Below the pieces are notes generated by a model. It saw only the letters and a program-made list of their open reading frames with translations. It was not told the DNA's origin and did not search any database. DNA of 39,977 bases from Solobacterium sp. (GTDB taxonomy: Bacteria; Bacillota_I; Bacilli_A; Erysipelotrichales; Erysipelotrichaceae): contig JAILQT010000048.1 in assembly GCA_024698805.1 (NCBI GenBank), positions 1 to 39,977 on the forward strand, in the 5' to 3' direction. Positions 33,605 to 39,977 of the stretch are shown here, piece after piece. How positions within the stretch are numbered: position 1 is the stretch's first letter; each line of letters begins with the position of its first letter. The position numbers and the translations under genes were made by a program.

Positions 33605-34561
33605 ATGGCTACAGCAAGTGATCTGAAAAGTGAAAACATCCGGTCTGTACGGACGTGTTTCTATACACACGGGAACCTGTCCGTAAACCAGACTGAGAAA
33701 CTGACCGGTCTTTCCCACGGTTCCGTGATCAATGTATTCCGGTCCCTCGAAGAAAGCGGCGAGATCCTCCTGAGCGAAAAGACAGGGAGCAGCGTCGGCA
33801 GAAAGACACACAGGTATATCCTGAACCCGGAATACATTCATTTCCTGACCATCGATGTAAGCCGTACACCGGACGGGTTCGCTTCCCGCACGTGGCGGAT
33901 GAACCTCAGGGGAGAGGAAACGGATGTCCGTACCCGGTATTTCCCCGTTATGGATGAGACCTACCTGCATCAGGAGATCGATACGATGATGGAACAGTAT
34001 CCGGATACCGATATGATCCTGATCAGTACGCCGGGTGTCTGCAGCGACGGCGTCATCACCAACGGCGAGACGTTCCGGATGGACATCGGGCAGTTCATCG
34101 ACCGGAAATACCATATACCTTTCGCTGCGGAGAACGATGTCAATGTGGCGGCGATCGGATTTCACAGTGAATTCCCCGACAGCGGGAACATCGCCGTGAT
34201 CTACCAGGCTGAGCAGGGTATGTTCGGCTGCGGCGTGCTGATCGCGGGAAGACTGTACAACGGTTTCTCCCATGCGGCCGGGGAGCTGCGCTATCTGCCG
34301 CATATGGAAGAAAGGAAAAAAGAACCGCCTGCCATCCTGCTGGGGGAAATGATCCAGTCGGTCGCGGCGATCCTGAATCCCGAGATCATCGGTTATGCCA
34401 GTGACCCGCTCCGTCATGAGGCATCATTTGAAGGCCTGCTTCCCGGCAGGCATATGCCCCGGCTGATATATATTGAAGATCTGAGCACATACCGGCGGAA
34501 AGGACTGTATTCGATCGGTATGTATAACATGTCACAGCAGTCCAAAGGAGTAAAGAAATGA
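33605..34561 (+). CDS. Degenerate ROK-like transcriptional regulator
   Basis: The 318-residue protein has an N-terminal winged helix of ROK repressors (LSVNQTEKLTGLSHGSVINVFR, split at about residues 25-46, then GEILLSEKTGSSVGRKTHRY). Its C-terminal part is ROK-like: ISTPGVCSDGVI, FAAENDVNVAAIG (the ENDxN motif), and GRLYNGFSHAAGELRYLPH. The ATP-phosphate motif DxGGT is replaced by IDVSRTPDG, and the zinc-binding CxCGxxGC found after GEL is absent. It is therefore unlikely to be a sugar kinase and may have lost sugar sensing. It ends with ATGA overlapping the MATE gene, so it is the likely regulator of that exporter. No ribosome binding site; the promoter indicates a leaderless mRNA. Confidence 0.83.
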   Translation: MATASDLKSENIRSVRTCFYTHGNLSVNQTEKLTGLSHGSVINVFRSLEESGEILLSEKTGSSVGRKTHRYILNPEYIHFLTIDVSRTPDGFASRTWRMNLRGEETDVRTRYFPVMDETYLHQEIDTMMEQYPDTDMILISTPGVCSDGVITNGETFRMDIGQFIDRKYHIPFAAENDVNVAAIGFHSEFPDSGNIAVIYQAEQGMFGCGVLIAGRLYNGFSHAAGELRYLPHMEERKKEPPAILLGEMIQSVAAILNPEIIGYASDPLRHEASFEGLLPGRHMPRLIYIEDLSTYRRKGLYSIGMYNMSQQSKGVKK

Positions 34562-35919
34562 AACAGAAAACACAGGTCGACTTACTGCACGGCCCGATCA
34601 TGAAATCGCTGATCATCTTCATGATCCCGATCGTGATCTCCAACATTTTCCAGCAGTTCTACAATGCGGTCGATACCGCCATCGTAGGCAACTTCCTCGG
34701 TGAGAACTCACTCGCTGCCATCGGTTCCTGCGCTGCTGTATTTGAAATGATGATCAGTTTCTGCAACAGCCTCGGAAACGGTTTCGCCATCGTCTGCGGC
34801 AGAAGCTTCGGTTCCGGTGACGAGGACAGGATGAAGAAATCCGTTGCGGCATCCATCCTGATCGGCGCAGTGACCTGTATCGTCCTCACAGCAGTCGCCT
34901 TCTTCGGCTTAAGGCCCCTTCTCCAGCTGATCCATACACCGGCAGAAGTCATTGACGAATCCCTGACATATATCATGATCATCGCTTACGGTCTGATCGT
35001 CACATTCGCATACAACCTGGCTTCCTGCATGTTAAGGGCGATCGGCAACTCCGTCATGCCGCTGGTCTTCCTGATCATCTCTTCCCTTCTGAATATCTTC
35101 CTGGACGTTCTGTTCATTACCGTATTCCACATGGGCGTAGCAGGCGCTGCGATCGCTACAGTTGCAGCACAGGGCGTATCTGTTGTCCTCTGTGTCGTCT
35201 ATATCCTGAAATACACACCGATCCTTGTTCCGGAAGCACGTCATTTCCGGTTTGATTCCGAGCTCTTCTCGGATGTCAGCGGCCAGGGTTATGCAATGGC
35301 CCTGATGGGATCCATCGTTTCCGTAGGTTCGATCATCCTGCAGTCCGGCATTAACAGCCTCGGTACGGAGATCATCGCCGGCCACGTAGCCGCAAGAAAG
35401 ATCTACATGATCTGCAACCTGCCGTTCATTTCAATGAGCGTCGCCATCAGTGCATTCATCTCCCAGAACAAGGGTGCCAACCAGGGAGACCGCATCCTCA
35501 AAGCGATGCGCAGTGCTTATATCTATGACTTCGTCATGGCTGCCGTCGTCTCAGCGATCCTGTTCCTGACAGCGCCGTCACTTGTTAAGCTGATCAGCGG
35601 TTCGACCAACCCGGTCATCATCAACAACGGTTCCAAGATGCTGTATATCGTCGGTCCGTTCTATGCGGTGCTCGGCGTCCTGATCCAGACAAGATTCGCA
35701 CTGCAGGGGATCGGTTCCAAGCTGATACCGATGATCTCCTCCGTTATCGAGCTCATCGGCAAGATCCTCTTCGTATATATCTTCATCCCGATGTTCCAGT
35801 ACGACGCTGTCGTATGGTGCGAGCCCCTGATCTGGGTAGCTATGACAGCCCAGCTGCTGTACGCATTCAATACCAACCCCTATGTCAAAGAGATCCGCGC
35901 AGAAACAGCGTCTGCCTGA
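34558..35919 (+). CDS. MATE family efflux transporter
   Basis: The 453-residue protein has twelve predicted membrane segments in two similar halves. N-terminal signature: MIPIVISNIFQQFYNAVDTA, then VGNFLGENSLAAIG; the second half contains the equivalent region around GTEIIAGHVAARKIYM and RFALQGIGSKLIPM. It exports cationic drugs or metabolites with Na+ or H+. The start codon overlaps the stop of the ROK-like gene, so both are translated from one mRNA, and a strong terminator follows. Codon use is ordinary for the window. Substrate unknown. Confidence 0.94.
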   Translation: MKQKTQVDLLHGPIMKSLIIFMIPIVISNIFQQFYNAVDTAIVGNFLGENSLAAIGSCAAVFEMMISFCNSLGNGFAIVCGRSFGSGDEDRMKKSVAASILIGAVTCIVLTAVAFFGLRPLLQLIHTPAEVIDESLTYIMIIAYGLIVTFAYNLASCMLRAIGNSVMPLVFLIISSLLNIFLDVLFITVFHMGVAGAAIATVAAQGVSVVLCVVYILKYTPILVPEARHFRFDSELFSDVSGQGYAMALMGSIVSVGSIILQSGINSLGTEIIAGHVAARKIYMICNLPFISMSVAISAFISQNKGANQGDRILKAMRSAYIYDFVMAAVVSAILFLTAPSLVKLISGSTNPVIINNGSKMLYIVGPFYAVLGVLIQTRFALQGIGSKLIPMISSVIELIGKILFVYIFIPMFQYDAVVWCEPLIWVAMTAQLLYAFNTNPYVKEIRAETASA

Positions 35920-35927
35920 TCTTACCG

Positions 35928-35953
35928 GGATCCGTGTGAACGGATCCTTTTTT
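35928..35953 (+). terminator. Terminator of ROK-MATE operon
   Basis: GGATCCGT-GTGA-ACGGATCC is followed by six T, 8 nt past the stop codon. Confidence 0.9.
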
Positions 35954-36001
35954 GATCCGCTAAACATGCAGGGCATCTTCCGTATACCCGAAAAAACAAA
36001 G

Positions 36002-36007
36002 TATAAT
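36002..36007 (+). promoter_or_regulatory. -10 element of lipase-like gene
   Basis: TATAAT lies 17 nt before the ATG at 36025. The -35 region (around 35978) is weak. Confidence 0.5.
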
Positions 36008-36024
36008 GAGATCGGGAGATGATT

Positions 36025-37122
36025 ATGAAATTACAATATATATTTGTACATGGCCTTTCCGGTTGGGGAAGCTATGATGAACGTTATCAGAAAAGACCTT
36101 ACTGGGGCATGAAAAACGGAGACCTGATGGAACATCTCAAAGGCCTCGGTTACGACTGTTATGCGGCATCCGTTGCCCCGAAAGGCAGCGCCTGGGACCG
36201 TGCATGCGAGCTCTATGCACAGCTCATGGGAACAATAACGGATTACGGTGCGGCACACGCGGAAAAAGCAAACCATCCGCGCTACGGCAGGGATTTTTCA
36301 GGCGAACCGCTGATCAGGGAATGGGATGAGGAACATCCGGTCGTACTGGTCGGCCACTCCTTCGGCGGTGCTACGATACGCCTGTTCTCGCAGATCCTTG
36401 TGAACGGTGAAAAAGAAGAGCAGGAGTATACAGACCCGGATGACCTGTCCCCTTACTTTAAGGGAAACAGCGCAAAGCTGATCCGGGGCATGGTCACCCT
36501 CGCGGCGCCGCATAACGGGACGACTTCCTATGATATGTATGAGGATCCGGATTTCGATCCGTATGCGGTAAAAGTACCGGCGTTCTACCGTCTGCTCGGC
36601 AGGATCATATCAAAGATCAACCAGACCTCCCCGGACGGCAGGGAATCCTTTGACTACGCGCCTTATGACATGCATATCGACAACGCGGATGTGCTGAACA
36701 GGAAGATCGAAACGATCCCGTATGTGTATTACTGGTCCTATCCTGCTTCCAGCACGGAAATCCGGAACGGGGTCTCCTGTCCGAAAAAAGATATCACCGA
36801 AGCGCTCTTCATTATGACATCCACACGGATGGGCTCCTATCAGGGAAAGACAAAGGGAGGCATCGTCATCGATCCTTCATGGCAGGAGAATGACGGCCTG
36901 GTAAATACAGTCTCTGCGAAAGCACCGTCACATTCGCCGCAGAAGGAATTTGAAGCCGCAAATATCACGCCCGGTATATGGAATATCATGCCGAAGTATC
37001 CGTATGACCACATGTCCTTTCAGGGCGGTCTTCTGAAACATCATGAGATCTTCCCCTTCTATGAGCAGATGATGAAGATGATCGCATCCGCAATAACAGA
37101 TGGAGAAGGGTCCGTGAACTGA
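36025..37122 (+). CDS. Lipase-like alpha/beta hydrolase (bacterial family I.5/staphylococcal lipase type)
   Basis: The 365-residue protein has the layout of the large lipases of Bacillus/Geobacillus and Staphylococcus: N-terminal YIFVHGLSGWG (oxyanion), nucleophile S112 in VLVGHSFGGAT, the LAAPHNGTTSYD block after the nucleophile, acid in WQENDGLVNT, and the catalytic His in DHMSFQGGLL. These enzymes hydrolyse triglycerides or esters and are normally secreted. Here there is no signal peptide or propeptide, and translation begins directly at the core fold, so it is predicted cytosolic. The ATG at 36025 has GGGAG 6 nt upstream; an ATG two codons earlier lies too close. A strong hairpin follows. 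Confidence 0.88.
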   Translation: MKLQYIFVHGLSGWGSYDERYQKRPYWGMKNGDLMEHLKGLGYDCYAASVAPKGSAWDRACELYAQLMGTITDYGAAHAEKANHPRYGRDFSGEPLIREWDEEHPVVLVGHSFGGATIRLFSQILVNGEKEEQEYTDPDDLSPYFKGNSAKLIRGMVTLAAPHNGTTSYDMYEDPDFDPYAVKVPAFYRLLGRIISKINQTSPDGRESFDYAPYDMHIDNADVLNRKIETIPYVYYWSYPASSTEIRNGVSCPKKDITEALFIMTSTRMGSYQGKTKGGIVIDPSWQENDGLVNTVSAKAPSHSPQKEFEAANITPGIWNIMPKYPYDHMSFQGGLLKHHEIFPFYEQMMKMIASAITDGEGSVN

Positions 37123-37150
37123 ACACGGGAAAACACCCTGCAGAGTAAAG

Positions 37151-37198
37151 AAAACACCTCCGGCCGGTCTTGGTGAATACCGGTAACGGAGGTGTTTT
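37151..37198. terminator. Bidirectional terminator between lipase and LRR genes
   Basis: AAAACACCTCCG and CGGAGGTGTTTTT form a long stem, with an inner CCGGT/ACCGG stem, flanked by T tracts on both strands. It ends both convergent genes. Confidence 0.85.
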
Positions 37199-37246
37199 TC
37201 CTTAACACCGCCCTGTTTTGATTAACCGCAGGATTTTAATTACCGG

Positions 37247-39955
37247 TTATTTCGTAAGCTTCAGATTTTTTACCGCGCTCCACATGGAGTAGTAGTTCAC
37301 ACTGTTTGTGGTCTTGTAAGACCTGACCCTTACATAGTAGGTCTTGCCTTTTGTCAGGCTTGCGATGACCTTCGATACGGTCGTGTTTGACCTGATCGTG
37401 ACTGTCTTTGTCGTGGCAGCCGTGAACTTGGAACTTGTCGAATACTGTACCTGATAGCCTGTCGCTGCTGTATTCTTACCCCACTTCACGGTCAGTTTGC
37501 CTGCCGCGCTGTTCGTCAGCGAGCTGATTGCAGGTTTCGTAAGCCAGTATGTCGTAAGTGATTTTGATGATGAACTCTTTCCGGCTTCACAATATGCAAC
37601 GATCTTGTAGGTGTATTTTGTGCCGTTGCCTGTCGCTTTTGTATCACCCCAGCTTGTCGTACTTCCGTCTGTGACCGTTTTTGCCAGCTTGCCATTGCGG
37701 TAGATATAGTATCCTGTCGCACCTGTGACAGCTTTCCATGCGACCTTGATCCCTCCTGCCTTGTTTGCGGCTGCGATCTTTGATGTCGCTGCCAGCACGG
37801 GCTGTACAGTGACCGTCACCGTCGAAGTCTTTTTCTTATAATTCTGTGTCGCGGCAGATACAACACTGATCGTGACTGTACCTGCTTTCTTTCCGGTCAC
37901 CTTGCCGGCTGCTGATACTGTCGCTACAGACGTATCCGATGATGTATACGTCAGATCGCCCTGATTGCCTGTGACTGTGATCGTTGTTGTCTTTCCGGCG
38001 AATATATAATCCGCAGCCGCTTTCGCAGTTACCTTTTGACTTGCCTTATTGATCGTGAAGTTCTTCGTGACAGCCCCGGTATACTTTCCCGTGCCTGTTA
38101 CTGTTACGGAAGCTGTACCGGCATTGATGTTGTTTTTATAACTGACTGTGTAATCTGTCCCATTTACAAGGGCTGTACCGTTTACTGTAACTGTTACTGC
38201 CGGCCGGATTGCTTTTCCCGTGTATGTCTGTGCTTTAATATCTGCAACATTTGAAGCATTCAGTTCAGTTACATTCATATCAATGAATGCTATTCCATTC
38301 TCATTTGCATATGTTTCCGCTGCAGTACCTGAATATCCGTAGATCGTAAAGCCTTCAATAACAACATAGCCGCCGTTATTGTAACGATATCCAAAAGCAT
38401 TTTCCCCTATACTTACAACGGATTGGGGTATGATCACACCTAAGAGGCTTGTACAACCTGTGAATGCATGCTTTCCGATGCTTCCAACCGTTTCAGGAAT
38501 CTGTACATTCACCAGATTCGGACAGTACGTGAAAGCATAGCTATCTATATCGGTGATACTGTCGGGAATTATTACTGTATTCAAATTGGTGCAATTACTA
38601 AATACAGAATATCCGATCTTTGTTATACCATCCGGAATCGTTATGCTTGTCAGTCCGCTGCAATAGGTAAATGCCCATTCTCCAATACCGGTGACACTGT
38701 CCGGAATGCTTATTGATTTTAAATTACTGCAGGCTTCAAATGCATGCGCACCGATATAAGTGATCGTTTCCGGGAGGGCAACATCGGTTAGATTTTCGCA
38801 AGTTCCGAATGCCTTGTCCGGGATCTGCTCTGTCCATCCGAATTCATAATCCGAACCGCTGCCGATCGGACCTGCAGTTTTTATGTTTGCGCATCTGTAT
38901 ACAATTCCATAATCAATCGTTGCAACACTGTCCGGGATCGTTATTTTTCTCAGACTGCTGCATATCTCAAATACATAACTTCCTATACTGACAACACTGT
39001 CCGGTATGACTATTTCTGTCAGACTGCCGCAGTTGCGGAATGCATAATTGCCTATGTTCACAACACTTTCCGGAATCGTCAGATCCGTTAAACTGCTGCA
39101 GCTTTCAAACGCGCTGTATCCTATATCTGTAACACCATACGGTATGGTGATCTCTGTAAGCTTGCTGCATCCGCTGAATGTACCGCTGTTTATAGTTGTA
39201 ATGTTCTCAGGAATGATTATGTCCGTCAGATTACTGCAGCACGAGAATGCACCGCCCCCGATACTGGTAATGCTGTCCGGAAGTGTTATATTTGTTAACC
39301 CCGTGCATCTGCTGAAAGCATTAGCCGGAATACTGACTGTCCATCCGAATTCATAATCGGACCCGCTTCCGAGCGGACCTGCAGTTCTTAAACTGCTACA
39401 GTCTTCAAATGGATCATACCCCAATTCTGTGACACTTCCCGGCACCGTAACTTTTGACAAACTGCTGCATCCGCTGAAAGCATGAGAACCGATACTGCTG
39501 ATACTATTCGGTATGAAAAGGTTTGTGATCGTGCTGCAGCCCCTGAATTCATTAACATAAATACTTGTTACGGGCAGTCCGTCGATCTCAGAAGGTATGC
39601 TGATCTCTGTATCCGTCCCGATATATTTTTTAATTATGATTTCATTATCTTCAACAGAATATTCATAATCCTCCGCCGCATCGTTTGCCGCCTGCGTACC
39701 GGTCGTTTCTTCAATCGTTTCCTCAACGGGCTCCTCAGACGGTTCTGAATCAGTCTCTTCTTCGGTTTCTTCAGCCTCTGTGATCTCCTGTGTCACTTCC
39801 TCGGACGGCTCATTTTCCGCATATACATGCAGCGGGAAGTCGCGACAGACCCTATTAGGAAGGCATTCCTGATCCGGCAGGCTGTAAAGCTTTATAAGGG
39901 CAATGTTTTCCCTGAAGCTGAAACAGAGGAATGGCTTCGTCCAGTCAGTATGCAA
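37247..39955 (-). CDS. BspA-like leucine-rich-repeat surface protein, 5' end apparently disrupted
   Basis: This open frame of about 900 residues (frame open to the window edge) encodes a modular surface protein: an acidic linker (about residues 47-90), about 18 LRR_5 (BspA/TpLRR) repeats of 23 residues (about 110-545) of the form IPDSVxxIGxxAFxxCxxLxxI, a MBG-like beta domain (565-640), a Big2/Ig-like domain (645-715) and two Fn3-like domains (720-902). Two repeats carry AGPxGSGSDYEFGWT insertions. No LPXTG or transmembrane anchor is present. Such proteins usually bind host proteins or other bacteria. Near residue 43, PLHVYA-EN looks like the end of a signal peptide, but the residues before it are not hydrophobic, and there is no ATG or ribosome binding site; the frame starts only at a TTG. 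The true 5' end seems lost or lies elsewhere. Confidence 0.82.
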   Translation of the reverse strand: MHTDWTKPFLCFSFRENIALIKLYSLPDQECLPNRVCRDFPLHVYAENEPSEEVTQEITEAEETEEETDSEPSEEPVEETIEETTGTQAANDAAEDYEYSVEDNEIIIKKYIGTDTEISIPSEIDGLPVTSIYVNEFRGCSTITNLFIPNSISSIGSHAFSGCSSLSKVTVPGSVTELGYDPFEDCSSLRTAGPLGSGSDYEFGWTVSIPANAFSRCTGLTNITLPDSITSIGGGAFSCCSNLTDIIIPENITTINSGTFSGCSKLTEITIPYGVTDIGYSAFESCSSLTDLTIPESVVNIGNYAFRNCGSLTEIVIPDSVVSIGSYVFEICSSLRKITIPDSVATIDYGIVYRCANIKTAGPIGSGSDYEFGWTEQIPDKAFGTCENLTDVALPETITYIGAHAFEACSNLKSISIPDSVTGIGEWAFTYCSGLTSITIPDGITKIGYSVFSNCTNLNTVIIPDSITDIDSYAFTYCPNLVNVQIPETVGSIGKHAFTGCTSLLGVIIPQSVVSIGENAFGYRYNNGGYVVIEGFTIYGYSGTAAETYANENGIAFIDMNVTELNASNVADIKAQTYTGKAIRPAVTVTVNGTALVNGTDYTVSYKNNINAGTASVTVTGTGKYTGAVTKNFTINKASQKVTAKAAADYIFAGKTTTITVTGNQGDLTYTSSDTSVATVSAAGKVTGKKAGTVTISVVSAATQNYKKKTSTVTVTVQPVLAATSKIAAANKAGGIKVAWKAVTGATGYYIYRNGKLAKTVTDGSTTSWGDTKATGNGTKYTYKIVAYCEAGKSSSSKSLTTYWLTKPAISSLTNSAAGKLTVKWGKNTAATGYQVQYSTSSKFTAATTKTVTIRSNTTVSKVIASLTKGKTYYVRVRSYKTTNSVNYYSMWSAVKNLKLTK

Positions 39956-39977
39956 TACCTGGAGAGATATCTGGCTG
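39827..39977 (+). CDS. Partial unidentified reading frame at right edge
   Basis: A plus-strand frame opens at ATG 39827 and runs to the window end (50 codons). Its composition looks protein-like: an alternating charged/hydrophobic stretch (VATDPIRKAFLIRQAVKLYK) followed by PEAETEEWLRPVSMQYLERY. It lies in exact antisense codon register with the N-terminal extension of the LRR frame, and there is no ribosome binding site. The likely explanation is an internal fragment of another gene joined to the LRR gene, but I do not recognise the family. The downstream part is outside the window. Confidence 0.35.
   Translation, partial: MQREVATDPIRKAFLIRQAVKLYKGNVFPEAETEEWLRPVSMQYLERYLA

Noticed and set aside
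37247-39700. Regularly spaced repeats resembling a CRISPR array
   Set aside because: The spacing is about 69 bp and in frame; translation gives classic LRR_5 protein repeats with divergent DNA sequence.

Overview
The window looks like chromosomal core and metabolic DNA from a low-to-mid-GC Bacillota (Firmicutes) anaerobe, plausibly an Erysipelotrichia- or Clostridia-like gut organism. This rests on strong AGGAGG-type ribosome binding sites, TATAAT promoters, U-tailed hairpin terminators, a PPi-dependent phosphofructokinase, a 6-phospho-beta-glucosidase, a PTS_EIIC_2 permease, a CD0519/CD1768-type membrane protein and a BspA-like leucine-rich-repeat surface protein. The family-level placement is inference. 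No rRNA, tRNA, CRISPR array, prophage or recognisable transposase was seen.

Layout. 1-839 is the N-terminal part of a MATE exporter running off the left edge. 916-4887 is a minus-strand operon of M20 peptidase, M14 carboxypeptidase and TelA-like protein, divergent from a cytosolic S9 dipeptidyl peptidase (4977-7235). 7338-9878 holds a two-domain lipoprotein and a GH1 6-phospho-glycosidase. 9947-11056 is a MerR regulator plus a membrane-anchored duplicated DUF6591-like protein, driven by a textbook MerR-type promoter with a 19-bp spacer. 11448-15069 holds an orphan ATP-grasp ligase, a GMP synthase lacking its glutaminase domain, and a PTS_EIIC_2 permease. 15121-19545 holds an rRNA m5C methyltransferase, a standalone DUF3320 protein, a MarR regulator with paired operators, and GlnRS. 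19611-25359 holds an alpha/beta hydrolase, a split chromate-type transporter, a gamma-glutamyltransferase/GNAT/GNAT operon and a flavodoxin-like reductase. 25563-30964 holds AIM24, a ChbG-type deacetylase, PPi-phosphofructokinase and a beta-CASP metallo-hydrolase. 31025-37122 holds a nucleoside-recognition-domain membrane protein, a tyrosine phosphatase, inorganic pyrophosphatase, a ROK-like regulator overlapping a MATE exporter, and a lipase-like hydrolase. 37247 to the right edge is the LRR surface protein, whose 5' end appears to be replaced by an unrelated plus-strand reading frame.

Together the genes point to peptide and beta-glucoside use: cytosolic peptidases (M20, M14, S9, GGT), PPi-linked glycolysis (Pfp with Ppa nearby) and several small regulator-plus-effector cassettes. 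The most unusual items are the MerR/DUF6591 cassette, the glutaminase-less GuaA, two apparently leaderless genes (the rRNA methyltransferase and the ROK-like regulator), the standalone DUF3320 protein, the paired MarR operators and the broken 5' end of the LRR gene. No clearly new multi-gene defence or biosynthetic system was found. All protein identities come from motif and family recognition by eye, not from searches.
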